Assembly (NCBI RefSeq): GCF_002807055.1
Contig: NZ_NIXN01000009.1
Location: 62,001 to 126,000, forward strand
Source: Confluentibacter citreus
GTDB lineage: Bacteria; Bacteroidota; Bacteroidia; Flavobacteriales; Flavobacteriaceae
Direction: 5' to 3'
DNA length: 64,000 nucleotides
The notes under the pieces: model-generated
The model's input: only the letters and a program-made list of their open reading frames with translations
What the model was told of the DNA's origin: nothing
The model's database searches: none
Translations under genes and position numbers: made by a program
Part shown: piece by piece, positions 54,506 through 63,396 of the stretch
Position numbering within the stretch: position 1 is the first letter of the stretch
How the letters are laid out: each line of letters starts with the position of its first letter

Positions 54506-55984
54506 TTGGAAGCTGATAAAGATTCATATAGACAAATTATTAAGACCACTTCATTGTTTGGAGGGGTACAAATTTTTAGTATTTTGATATCCTTGGCTAA
54601 ATCTAAAGTTGCAGCTCTACTAATAGGTGTTTCTGGCATGGGGGTTTTTGGGATATTGACTTCTACACTTAATATTATATTGACTTTAACTAGATGTGGT
54701 TTAGATATTAGTGCTGTAAAGGAAATAGCATCTGTTAATAATAATCCAGAAAAGGATAAATTACCTAAAATAGTAACAGCTACTATTCAATTTACATGGA
54801 TTACGGGTATTATTGCTGCCATGATAGTTTTAATTATGTCTCCTTGGCTAAGTTTAATAGCTTTTGGTAATAAAAATTATAGTTTGTTTTTTGTTATAAT
54901 TTCAATTGCCATATTATTCAATCAATTAACCATTGGTAATCTGGCAGTATTACAAGGATTAAAATCTTTAAAAGAGTTGGCTAAAATTACAGTTTTAGCA
55001 AGTTTCTTTAGTTTAATGCCCACTACTATTATTTATTATTTGATTGGAGAAAAGGGGATCCCTTGGGTTATATCAATAACGGCAATCATTGGGTTTTTAC
55101 TTTCAAAATATTATATTAATAAGTTAGAAATTAAAAAAGTAAATCTTCCCATAAATGAGTTAATTAGTAGCAGTAAAAATCTTATAAGGCTTGGGTTTGT
55201 TTTAAGTTTAGCAAGTTTGACCTCACATTTTGTGGTCTATGCAATTCAAATATTCATAACCAAAGAAGGAGGAATCAATGAGGTTGGATTGTATAATTCT
55301 GGAATAATGTTGATTCATTCTTACGTTGCTATTTTTTTTAATGCCATAAGTAAAGATTTTTTCCCAAGACTTGCAGAGGTATCAAAAGACAACACATTAA
55401 TTAAAAAGATGGTAAATCAACAAGCATCAATGTCTATATTATTATTGACGCCACTTATAATTATTTTTTTAGTTTTTAGACCCTTTATAGTTACTTTAAT
55501 ATATTCTAAAGAATTTTTGCCGATTTTAGGAATGATAACTTATGGGGTTTTATCAATTTTATTTAAAGCTGCTTCGTGGCCAATGGGTTTTGTTATTATT
55601 GCCAAAGGAAATTCTAAGTTATACTTTGTTACTGAATTGATTTCTAATGTGATATTGTTTATTTCAGTAGTTATTGGATATGATTTATATGGATTAACGG
55701 GGTTAGGATTGGGCTACTTGATTTACCATATATTAGACTTTTTAATTGTAAAGTTTGTTGTTTTTATAAAGTATCAGTTTCTTTTCGATGTAAAGTTTAA
55801 TAAACTTTTTTTAATATGTGTTTTCCAATGTTTGGCAATGATATACTTATTGCAAATTGAATACCTAGCTTTAAAATTTAGTTTAATGACTATACTTGCA
55901 TCTTTTTCAATTATTTTTGCAATAATCAAGCTAAATGGTTATGTGGGTTTAAAAGATTTTTTAAAAAATATCTTGAAGAAATAA
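54506..55984 (+). CDS. Second polysaccharide flippase (Wzx-type)
   Basis: 492 residues with 12-14 membrane helices: KSKVAALLIGVSGMGVFGIL is the typical PST/Wzx second helix region. It begins 4 bp after the preceding stop, and since TAA immediately precedes the frame, TTG at 54506 is probably the start. Having a second flippase in one island is unusual: one may move a different unit, or one may be the remains of a replaced cluster. Overlaps are absent, codons look normal. Confidence 0.86.
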   Translation: MEADKDSYRQIIKTTSLFGGVQIFSILISLAKSKVAALLIGVSGMGVFGILTSTLNIILTLTRCGLDISAVKEIASVNNNPEKDKLPKIVTATIQFTWITGIIAAMIVLIMSPWLSLIAFGNKNYSLFFVIISIAILFNQLTIGNLAVLQGLKSLKELAKITVLASFFSLMPTTIIYYLIGEKGIPWVISITAIIGFLLSKYYINKLEIKKVNLPINELISSSKNLIRLGFVLSLASLTSHFVVYAIQIFITKEGGINEVGLYNSGIMLIHSYVAIFFNAISKDFFPRLAEVSKDNTLIKKMVNQQASMSILLLTPLIIIFLVFRPFIVTLIYSKEFLPILGMITYGVLSILFKAASWPMGFVIIAKGNSKLYFVTELISNVILFISVVIGYDLYGLTGLGLGYLIYHILDFLIVKFVVFIKYQFLFDVKFNKLFLICVFQCLAMIYLLQIEYLALKFSLMTILASFSIIFAIIKLNGYVGLKDFLKNILKK

Positions 55985-55994
55985 AAATAGTTTT

Positions 55995-56414
55995 ATGATT
56001 TATAATTGTGTTTTGGGGTTAAATAGGATAAAGATAATAGACATTCCAAAAATTAAAGATGTTAGAGGAAATCTTTCCTTTGTTGAAAAGGACATATTGC
56101 CTTATACAATTAAAAGAGTCTATTATTTATATGATGTTCCTAGTGGAGCCTACAGAGGAGGACATGCACATTATGAACAGCAAGAATGTTTAATAGCGTT
56201 GAGTGGTAGTTTTGATGTTACATTAACTGATGTTTATGGAGAAAAAAAGACAATAACACTTAATAAGCCAAATGTAGGATTGTTAATTCCTAATATGATT
56301 TGGCGTGAGTTGGATAATTTTTCATCTGGTGCAGTTTGCTTAGTAATAGCATCGGATGTATTTTTAGAAGAAGATTATATTAGGGACTTTAATTATTTTA
56401 AAAGTTTTAAATAA
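55995..56414 (+). CDS. FdtA-like dTDP-6-deoxy-hexose 3,4-ketoisomerase
   Basis: 139-residue cupin of the FdtA/QdtA (WxcM-like) family: KIIDIPKIKDVRGNLSFVEKDILPY, RVYYLYDVPSGAYRGGHAHYEQQECLIALSGSFDVTL. GGHAHY-Q supplies the catalytic His-type residues. Works before the aminotransferase: keto-isomerisation of dTDP-4-keto-6-deoxyglucose, followed by 3-amination. Its 3' end overlaps the convergent glycosyltransferase gene by 22 bp. Confidence 0.9.
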   Translation: MIYNCVLGLNRIKIIDIPKIKDVRGNLSFVEKDILPYTIKRVYYLYDVPSGAYRGGHAHYEQQECLIALSGSFDVTLTDVYGEKKTITLNKPNVGLLIPNMIWRELDNFSSGAVCLVIASDVFLEEDYIRDFNYFKSFK

Positions 56415-57349
56415 AGTTTTTTTCTTAGTCTTATAACATTTCTTATCCAAGGGTATTGACTAGCTAGATAATGGATTATATCTAATATTTTTTTGTTTTT
56501 TATTGCCTTGAAAGCTGCTTTTCCTTCTGTTTTTTTTTCGTAATTTCCAGCGTCTGCTAATACCGATTTATAATGATTTTTTAAATAGATTTCCTTAAGT
56601 TTTTCTGAAAAATTATATTTTGAGCTGAAATAAAGGAATAATTTTTGCATTTGATTTCTAAGAAAATAAATTCTTTCGAAACAATTTTTATGAGAATAAG
56701 AAGAGGGATGAATTCTGTAAATATGCAATGATTCGTTAATTCTATCAAAATCACAATGCATTACCATATCTACTAAAATAGGGTAATCTTCAATAGTAAT
56801 GTTTTCTTTTATGTAATAATCAAAATCTACATATTTATACAATGATTCTCTATTAAAACATACGCCAATAGGTATCACTTTCCCTAATAACAAACGTTCT
56901 TTATACTCTTCATTAGAAACTAAAATATTTTCTTTATTGTCAAACTCTACAATAGTTTTGCCATCATTTAACAATTTATCGTAACCAGAATCTATAAAGC
57001 CCAAATTAGGATTATGCTTTAAAATATCTATTATTTTTTGGAATGCAACATCACTTTTAATAACATCATCGGCATCAAAATTGAAAACGAAGTTACCATT
57101 ACACCTATCTAATGTTGCTTTAAAATTTTTTAAAATGCCTAATTGAGACGTATTTGTTTTTATATTGAATAAATTTGGATATTTAATTGCATAATTATTC
57201 AGGATTTCAAAAGTTTTGTCTGTGGAGCAATCATCACCAACAATTATTTCAAAATTATAAGAACATTTCTGTTTTAAAATCGATTTTAAAGCATCCTCAA
57301 TATAGTCTTCGCTATTAAAGGCCATTAACAAAACTGAAAGTTCAGTCAT
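56393..57349 (-). CDS. Glycosyltransferase family 2
   Basis: 318-residue GT-A enzyme. Nucleotide-sugar motif: SVLLMAFNSEDYIEDALKSIL, GDDCSTDKT, and the metal DxD in NFDADDVIKSD. The C-terminal HKNCFERIYFLRNQ region matches several polysaccharide GT2s. Opposite strand to its neighbours, with a 22-bp tail-to-tail overlap with the FdtA-like gene. Confidence 0.9.
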   Translation of the reverse strand: MTELSVLLMAFNSEDYIEDALKSILKQKCSYNFEIIVGDDCSTDKTFEILNNYAIKYPNLFNIKTNTSQLGILKNFKATLDRCNGNFVFNFDADDVIKSDVAFQKIIDILKHNPNLGFIDSGYDKLLNDGKTIVEFDNKENILVSNEEYKERLLLGKVIPIGVCFNRESLYKYVDFDYYIKENITIEDYPILVDMVMHCDFDRINESLHIYRIHPSSYSHKNCFERIYFLRNQMQKLFLYFSSKYNFSEKLKEIYLKNHYKSVLADAGNYEKKTEGKAAFKAIKNKKILDIIHYLASQYPWIRNVIRLRKKLYLKLLK

Positions 57350-57467
57350 TATTTATTAATGGATTTGTTAGATTTTTGCTCATGATAAATATAATACTTG
57401 TAATTGTTAGGTAAATTTAGCAAATAAAGTTAAAATGTTATTTTTAAAATATAAGCAAAGCCACTAT

Positions 57468-58283
57468 ATGATTTTGGAAATTCTTATAAGTACCATGAAT
57501 AGAGAAGATCTTGCTTTTCTAAATAAAATTTTTGGTAATAATAATTTTAAGGATTACCAAATTTTAATAATTAATCAAACTACACCCAAAAAGCTTTTAA
57601 AGTCTGATTTTAAAAATATAAGGGTAATTAATAGTTTCGATTTAGGACTTACAAAAAGTAGAAACTTAGCAATTGTAAATGCGATTGGTGACATTTGTTT
57701 GATAGCAGATGATGACGTGGAGTATGTGTTGGATTTTGATAAAATTATAATAAGCTCTTTTTCAGCATTAAAACACGCATCTGCCATTCGTTTTAGAATA
57801 GGAACGTTTACCGGTAAGGATTATAAAAATTACCCATTAAAGAGTAAAAGATTAATTAATAAAAAAGATATTATAGATGCTTCCTCAATAGAAATAGCTT
57901 TTAAAAGGAATGAGATAATTAATAAAATCTCTTTTAATACTTTTTTTGGACTAGGGTCTTATTTTACTTGTGGTGAAGAATACTTGTTTTTAAAAGAAAT
58001 GATAAATAAAAAACTTCAAGTTTATTATCAAAATGATACAATAGTAAAACACTCATTCGAAAGATCAACTGATAATATAGCGGGCGATGATTTTGTAAAA
58101 GCACAAGCGGCACTTTACTATCATGATTATAAAAATTTAAGTTATTTATTGTTAATTAAGTTTATTTTTTTTCTCTTAAGAAAGAGCATGATTTCATATA
58201 GTCAAATACTAGATAAGTATAATAAAGGATTATCTGGCATTACAATTTATAAGAAGTTGGAAAGAGAAAATCCTTTAGATTAA
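57468..58283 (+). CDS. Glycosyltransferase, GT2-like
   Basis: 271 residues from ATG 57468 (frame extends to ATG 57435, adding 11 polar residues before the first beta strand). ILISTMNREDLAFLN opens the Rossmann-like half, QTTPKKL follows, DLGLTKSRNLAIVNA and the putative DxD AIGDICLIADDDVEYV; GEEYLFLKEM near the end. Shorter than most GT2s and without the classical DDGST motif, so it belongs to a divergent subset. Start codon uncertain. Confidence 0.85.
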   Translation: MILEILISTMNREDLAFLNKIFGNNNFKDYQILIINQTTPKKLLKSDFKNIRVINSFDLGLTKSRNLAIVNAIGDICLIADDDVEYVLDFDKIIISSFSALKHASAIRFRIGTFTGKDYKNYPLKSKRLINKKDIIDASSIEIAFKRNEIINKISFNTFFGLGSYFTCGEEYLFLKEMINKKLQVYYQNDTIVKHSFERSTDNIAGDDFVKAQAALYYHDYKNLSYLLLIKFIFFLLRKSMISYSQILDKYNKGLSGITIYKKLERENPLD

Positions 58284-58293
58284 GGACATCTTT

Positions 58294-59229
58294 TCATGAA
58301 TAGGAACTAAAATAAAAGTTATTTGAAATTAAAAAAACATGAAATTTTTTAATAAATTTAATTACTCCTTTTGGAAGTCTTATGAGTATTTTCTGTTTAG
58401 AATTTAAATTGTTAAAATCAATTTCGTTTTTAAGTTTTAAATAAAGGTGTTTTTCATCATTTATTCTACTTCTTATAGCCAATGCATATCGGTTCACATC
58501 TAAATATAATTTTAGGGATGGATTGCCAATTTCTTCTTTTAAATAATTATTAATAAAATCATAACGGATACTATTAAACTCACTTTTGGACAAACTGTCA
58601 TCAATATATGCTTTGTATGACATGGTAATCACTGGATTAAAACTCACTTTGTAATGAAGGGCAAATCGAACCCATAAATCTGAATCCTGACCGGTTTTTA
58701 AATTGGGTTTAAATCCTCCTAAAATTTTAAATTTTTCTTTTGAAAACGCAACAGCAGATGTTAACGCAACAGTATTTATTATGCTTGCTTTAAAATAATC
58801 TTCTACTAGTAAGCAATCATTTTTGTAATCAAAATTAAATTTAGCCATGCTACTAAAATTTTCTTTATGAAAAATTTCGTAATTATTGCAAAATAACCCA
58901 GCGTTTGGAAATATATCAATTTGTTTTTTTAATTCAATGAGATGATGGTTATGCCATAGATCATCAGCATCAAGCAATGCTATATAATTGGAGTTTGCAT
59001 AATCGATTCCGTTATTTCTAGCTATTGAAACGCCTTGATTAGTTTGCTTTAATAATTTTATTTTCTCAGATTTAAATGATGATGCCATTTTATGACTATC
59101 ATCTGTACTTCCATCATCAACAATAACAATTTCAAAATCTTGAAAAGATTGATTCAAAACACTTTTAATGGTATCTTCAATAAAAGTTTCTTTATTATAT
59201 AATGGAATTACTACTGAGAAGAAAGGCAT
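58294..59229 (-). CDS. Glycosyltransferase family 2
   Basis: 311 residues, typical GT2: FFSVVIPLYNKETFIEDTIKS, IVDDGSTDDSHKMA, NQGVSIARNNGID and DADDLWHNHH, with later GFKPNLKTGQDSDLWVRFA at the acceptor site. Adds a sugar to the lipid-linked repeat unit. Tail to tail with the preceding GT gene 10 bp away. Confidence 0.93.
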   Translation of the reverse strand: MPFFSVVIPLYNKETFIEDTIKSVLNQSFQDFEIVIVDDGSTDDSHKMASSFKSEKIKLLKQTNQGVSIARNNGIDYANSNYIALLDADDLWHNHHLIELKKQIDIFPNAGLFCNNYEIFHKENFSSMAKFNFDYKNDCLLVEDYFKASIINTVALTSAVAFSKEKFKILGGFKPNLKTGQDSDLWVRFALHYKVSFNPVITMSYKAYIDDSLSKSEFNSIRYDFINNYLKEEIGNPSLKLYLDVNRYALAIRSRINDEKHLYLKLKNEIDFNNLNSKQKILIRLPKGVIKFIKKFHVFLISNNFYFSSYS

Positions 59230-59385
59230 TATATTAGGGTTTTTAATTGAAAATAATATCCTATTCGATATATGTCTTACGATAATGTGGATAGATAATT
59301 TGACTTTAAAAATATGGGTTTTTAAACAATATTAAAAATTACTGTAGCAACCTAACCATATTTAGTTTTTCAATGTCTACTATAT

Positions 59386-60069
59386 TTAACCCTTCCTTTG
59401 CACAACCTCATAAACTTGGTTGTCGTCGCATTTCAATGTTTTGCTAGGATATTTTAATAACAACGCATAATCGTGTGTGGCCATCAGTATGGTATTGCCG
59501 TTTTTGTTTATTTCTTGTAACACTTCCATAACTTCAATGCTGGTTTGCGGATCTAAATTACCTGTAGGCTCATCAGCTAAAATAAGTTCTGGATTATTAA
59601 GTAACGCTCTGGCAATAGCGATACGTTGTTGCTCACCACCAGAAAGTTCGTGCGGATATTTAAAGCCTTTGGTCTTCATATCAACTTTAGCCAAAACTTC
59701 TTCTACGCGCGTATTCATTTGGGTTTGGTCTTTCCAACCGGTGGCCTTTAGAACAAATAGTAAATTTTCGTTGATGGTTCTATCGGTCAGTAATTTAAAG
59801 TCCTGAAAAACGACTCCAAGTTTTCGTCTTAAAAAGGGGATATCATCTTCTTTTAGAGTTTTTAAATCGTATTCCACAATATGACCTTCCCCTTCAGTTA
59901 AAGATAAATCACCATAAAGGGTTTTCATAAAACTACTTTTGCCAGATCCTGTTTTGCCTATCAAGTAAACAAAATCCCCTTTATTAATTTCAACATTAAC
60001 ATTAGAAAGAACTAGGCTATCACCTTGATATATAGATGCATTTTTTAATTGTAGAATAGGGTTTGGCAT
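59386..60069 (-). CDS. ftsE: Cell-division ABC ATP-binding protein FtsE
   Basis: 227 residues. Walker A GKTGSGKSSF, Q-loop GVVFQDFKLL, signature LSGGEQQRIA, Walker B ELILADEPTGNLDP and H-loop MATHD. The N-terminal ILQLKNASIYQGDSLV is typical of flavobacterial FtsE, which with FtsX controls septal peptidoglycan hydrolases. FtsX is not in the window. Last residues VVQRKG. Confidence 0.9.
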   Translation of the reverse strand: MPNPILQLKNASIYQGDSLVLSNVNVEINKGDFVYLIGKTGSGKSSFMKTLYGDLSLTEGEGHIVEYDLKTLKEDDIPFLRRKLGVVFQDFKLLTDRTINENLLFVLKATGWKDQTQMNTRVEEVLAKVDMKTKGFKYPHELSGGEQQRIAIARALLNNPELILADEPTGNLDPQTSIEVMEVLQEINKNGNTILMATHDYALLLKYPSKTLKCDDNQVYEVVQRKG

Positions 60070-60111
60070 AAAATGAATGGATTTTTTAATCGTGTTGTAA
60101 ATGTATTATTT

Positions 60112-60148
60112 AAAAGTTAAAAGTTGAAAGTTAAAAGTGAAAAGTTTA
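60112..60148. repeat. Short heptamer-like tandem repeats
   Basis: Imperfect copies of AAAGTTA/AAAGTTG (TAAAAGTTAAAAGTTGAAAG and AAGTGAAAAGT) about 45 bp upstream of the ftsE start. Similar degenerate repeats (CGTAAATC) appear at 63345-63390 before the last gene. Confidence 0.6.
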
Positions 60149-60306
60149 GAGTAAGCAATTGTTAGCACTTAAATTATTAACGGTTTATTCATCTAAATAT
60201 TGATTTTTTTCGTTTTTAATAAGTCGGTTTATAATTCTAACACAATTGTTACGTTATAGGTTTTATATTAAATTATCTTTGATTTCAAAATAAAAACGAA
60301 TTGTCA

Positions 60307-63300
60307 ATGACAAAAAATAATAGTATTTCCCTCGTGGTTGCTCTCACTTTTTGCTATCAGGTTATAGCACAGCAATCTGCAACATATACCAGTGATTTGG
60401 TAGATTTCCAAAAAGCATTAACGTTATATAACAATCAGCAATATTTAGCATCACAATCGTTATTTGCCACCATTCAAAAAACAGCTAAAGAAGACGTTTT
60501 AAAATCAGATTGTGCCTATTATATAGCCAATTGTGCAGTGCGTTTAAATCAACAAAATGCTGATAGATTGGTTGAAGATTTTGTAGAAGATTATCCCACA
60601 AGTACCAAACGAAATACGGCTTTTGTAGATGTTGCCGATTATTATTTTGTTAATGGAAAATTTCCACATGCCTTAAAATGGTATGATAAGGTTGATGAGG
60701 ATGCCTTGAGTAGAAAAGAAATGGAAAAATTCAATTTTAATTATGGATATTCTGCGTTTTCAGCAAAGCAATATAAAGCGGCCAAAGAATATTTGGGCAA
60801 AGTTGAAAACTCTCAAGAATATGGTTCGCAAGCCAAATATTATATTGGATTTATGGCTTATGAAGGAGATGATTACGAACAGGCCAATCAATACTTTGAA
60901 CAAGTGGGCGACCAAGAACGTTACAAAGAAAAGCTCTCTTATTATCAAGCGGATTTAAATTTCAAGCTCGGGAAATTTGAGGAAGCAATTAAATTAGCTA
61001 AAGAACAGTTGGCTAAAGGGGACCAAAGTGAAGTGTCCGAACTTTCAAAAATTATTGGTGAAAGTTATTTCAACTTAAATGAATATGCCGCAGCCATTCC
61101 TTATTTAAAAGCGTATAAAGGCAAAAATGGGAAGTGGAACAATATTGATTTTTACCAATTAGGGTATGCCCATTACAAACAAGGCGATTATGATAGTGCT
61201 ATTTCAGAATTCAATAAAATAGTTGGAGGTAACGATGCTACTGCCCAAAACGCTTATTATCACTTAGGTGAAAGTTATATTAAACTCAATAAAAAACAAG
61301 AAGCTTTAAATGCGTTTAGAAATGCATCGCAAATGACTTTCGATTTAAAAATTCAAGAAGATGCGTGGTTAAATTATGCTAAAATTAGTTATGAAATTGG
61401 TAATCCATATCAATCTGCTCCGCAAGTTTTGGCTGAGTATTTAAACAAATATCCAAAAACCACTTATAGGGAAGAGATTGAAACACTTTTAATCGATTCT
61501 TACATCACGTCTAAAAATTATACCGAAGCCCTTAAACTTTTGGAAGGAAAAAATAGTTTTGAAAACAAAGTGGCTTTACAAAAAGTGGCTTTTTATAGAG
61601 GATTAGAGGTATATAATGAGGGCAATTATTTGGAAGCTAAATCGCTTTTTGATAAATCTTTAAAAGAACCAAGGGATAATAATTACACGGCTAGAGCAAC
61701 CTTTTGGAAAGCTGAAACGGATTATAATTTAAATAATTATGATGAAGCTTTGGTGGGCTTTAAGCAATTTTCTCAGCAAGCATCAGCCTCATCAACTCCA
61801 GAAAACACAAACATTGATTACAATTTAGCTTATACCTACTTTAAGCTAAAAAATTATCCGCAAGCAAGTCAACATTTCAATCAATTCATCAATAAAAGAA
61901 AAGATGATAAGGTAAGATTGAATGATGCGTATTTACGTTTGGGAGATACCTATTTTGTGTCCAGTGATTATAATGATGCTGCAAGAGCTTATGAAAACGC
62001 TATCAAGTTAAACGAGATGGATTCCGATTATCCATTTTTTCAAAAAGCCATTAGTGCAGGTTATGGCGGTAACGATTCAAAAAAAATATCGGAACTGGAA
62101 CAATTTATTTCAAAATATCCAAACTCCAAACTTCGCGATGATGCCATGTATGAATTGGGCAATTCTTATGTAAAAGCCAATCAAACAGAAAAAGCGATGA
62201 CTATGTATGATCGCTTAAACGAAGAATACCGTATGAGTTCGTTTGTACCAAAATCATTATTACGTCAAGGCTTGGTATACTATAATGGAAGTAATAACGA
62301 ACAAGCTTTAACGAAGTTTAAAAAAGTAGCAACCGATTTTGCCGGAACTCCCGAAGCGGTTCAAGCGGTATCTACGGCCAGACTTATTTATATTGATATG
62401 GGACGTGTGGATGAATATGCGGCCTGGGCTAAAACCTTGGATTTTGTGAATGTTACGGACGCCGATTTAGATAACGCGACGTATGAGGCGGCCGAAAAAC
62501 AGTATTTGGATAACAATACCGATAAAGCCATTAAACAATTTAATGGTTATCTAACACAATTCCCTAACGGTCTCCATGCCTTACAAGCGCATTTTTATAT
62601 AGCTCAAATGTATTATAAGCAAGGGTTGACAGACAATGCCGCCCCGCATTATAAATTTGTTGCCGAGGCATCACGAAGTGAATTTACGGAAGAAGCCTTA
62701 GCGCGTTTGTCACAACATTATTTGGAAGCCAAAAATTGGAATGCCGCCATTCCGCTATTAAAAAGATTGGAAACGGAGGCAAATTTGCCTCAAAACGTGG
62801 TATTTGCCCAATCCAATTTGATGAAGGCGCAATACCAACTAGAAAAATATACCGATGCCATTTCTTATGCTGAAAAAGTATTGGAAAATTCAAAAATCGA
62901 TAATAAAATCAAGAGCGATGCCCATGTTATTATTGCACGTTCTGCCATTAAAATGAATGATGAAACGAAAGCAAAAGCAGCTTTTGCTAAGGTGGAAGAC
63001 GTAGCAACTGGAGAAACAGCAGCCGAAGCGCTTTATTACAATGCCTACTTTAAAAACAAAGAAGGCAACTTTGAAGCATCCAATACTGCGGTTCAAAGAT
63101 TGGCTAAAGATTTTTCAGGATATAAATATTACAGTGCCAAAGGATTGGTGCTTATGGCTAAGAATTTTTATGCATTAAAAGATGCGTTCCAAGCCACCTA
63201 TATTTTAGAAAGCGTTATTCAGAATTTCCCAGAGTTTACTGATGTGGTTGCCGAAGCCAAAACAGAGTTAAGCAAAATAAAAGCTGAAGAGTCCAAAACA

Positions 63301-63330
63301 AATTCATCGGTTCAACCACAAGGCAATTAG
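60307..63330 (+). CDS. Exported tetratricopeptide repeat protein
   Basis: About 1007 residues from ATG 60307 (TTG at 60301 is less likely). Signal peptide (SLVVALTFCYQVIAQ) followed by about 18-20 TPR units across the whole length, for example YNNQQYLASQSLFA, YKAAKEYLGKV, YEQANQYFEQV, KQEALNAFRNA, YNDAARAYENA, KAMTMYDRL and DAISYAEKVLEN. TPR proteins of this shape assist outer-membrane or peptidoglycan assembly (YbgF/BamD-like). Immediately upstream of a beta-barrel-like gene, so a role in outer-membrane biogenesis is likely. Confidence 0.9.
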   Translation: MTKNNSISLVVALTFCYQVIAQQSATYTSDLVDFQKALTLYNNQQYLASQSLFATIQKTAKEDVLKSDCAYYIANCAVRLNQQNADRLVEDFVEDYPTSTKRNTAFVDVADYYFVNGKFPHALKWYDKVDEDALSRKEMEKFNFNYGYSAFSAKQYKAAKEYLGKVENSQEYGSQAKYYIGFMAYEGDDYEQANQYFEQVGDQERYKEKLSYYQADLNFKLGKFEEAIKLAKEQLAKGDQSEVSELSKIIGESYFNLNEYAAAIPYLKAYKGKNGKWNNIDFYQLGYAHYKQGDYDSAISEFNKIVGGNDATAQNAYYHLGESYIKLNKKQEALNAFRNASQMTFDLKIQEDAWLNYAKISYEIGNPYQSAPQVLAEYLNKYPKTTYREEIETLLIDSYITSKNYTEALKLLEGKNSFENKVALQKVAFYRGLEVYNEGNYLEAKSLFDKSLKEPRDNNYTARATFWKAETDYNLNNYDEALVGFKQFSQQASASSTPENTNIDYNLAYTYFKLKNYPQASQHFNQFINKRKDDKVRLNDAYLRLGDTYFVSSDYNDAARAYENAIKLNEMDSDYPFFQKAISAGYGGNDSKKISELEQFISKYPNSKLRDDAMYELGNSYVKANQTEKAMTMYDRLNEEYRMSSFVPKSLLRQGLVYYNGSNNEQALTKFKKVATDFAGTPEAVQAVSTARLIYIDMGRVDEYAAWAKTLDFVNVTDADLDNATYEAAEKQYLDNNTDKAIKQFNGYLTQFPNGLHALQAHFYIAQMYYKQGLTDNAAPHYKFVAEASRSEFTEEALARLSQHYLEAKNWNAAIPLLKRLETEANLPQNVVFAQSNLMKAQYQLEKYTDAISYAEKVLENSKIDNKIKSDAHVIIARSAIKMNDETKAKAAFAKVEDVATGETAAEALYYNAYFKNKEGNFEASNTAVQRLAKDFSGYKYYSAKGLVLMAKNFYALKDAFQATYILESVIQNFPEFTDVVAEAKTELSKIKAEESKTNSSVQPQGN

Positions 63331-63396
63331 TTTTGTTAGTCGTGAATCGTGAAACGGGAGTCAATATCGTAAATCATAAATCGTAAATAAAAAAAT

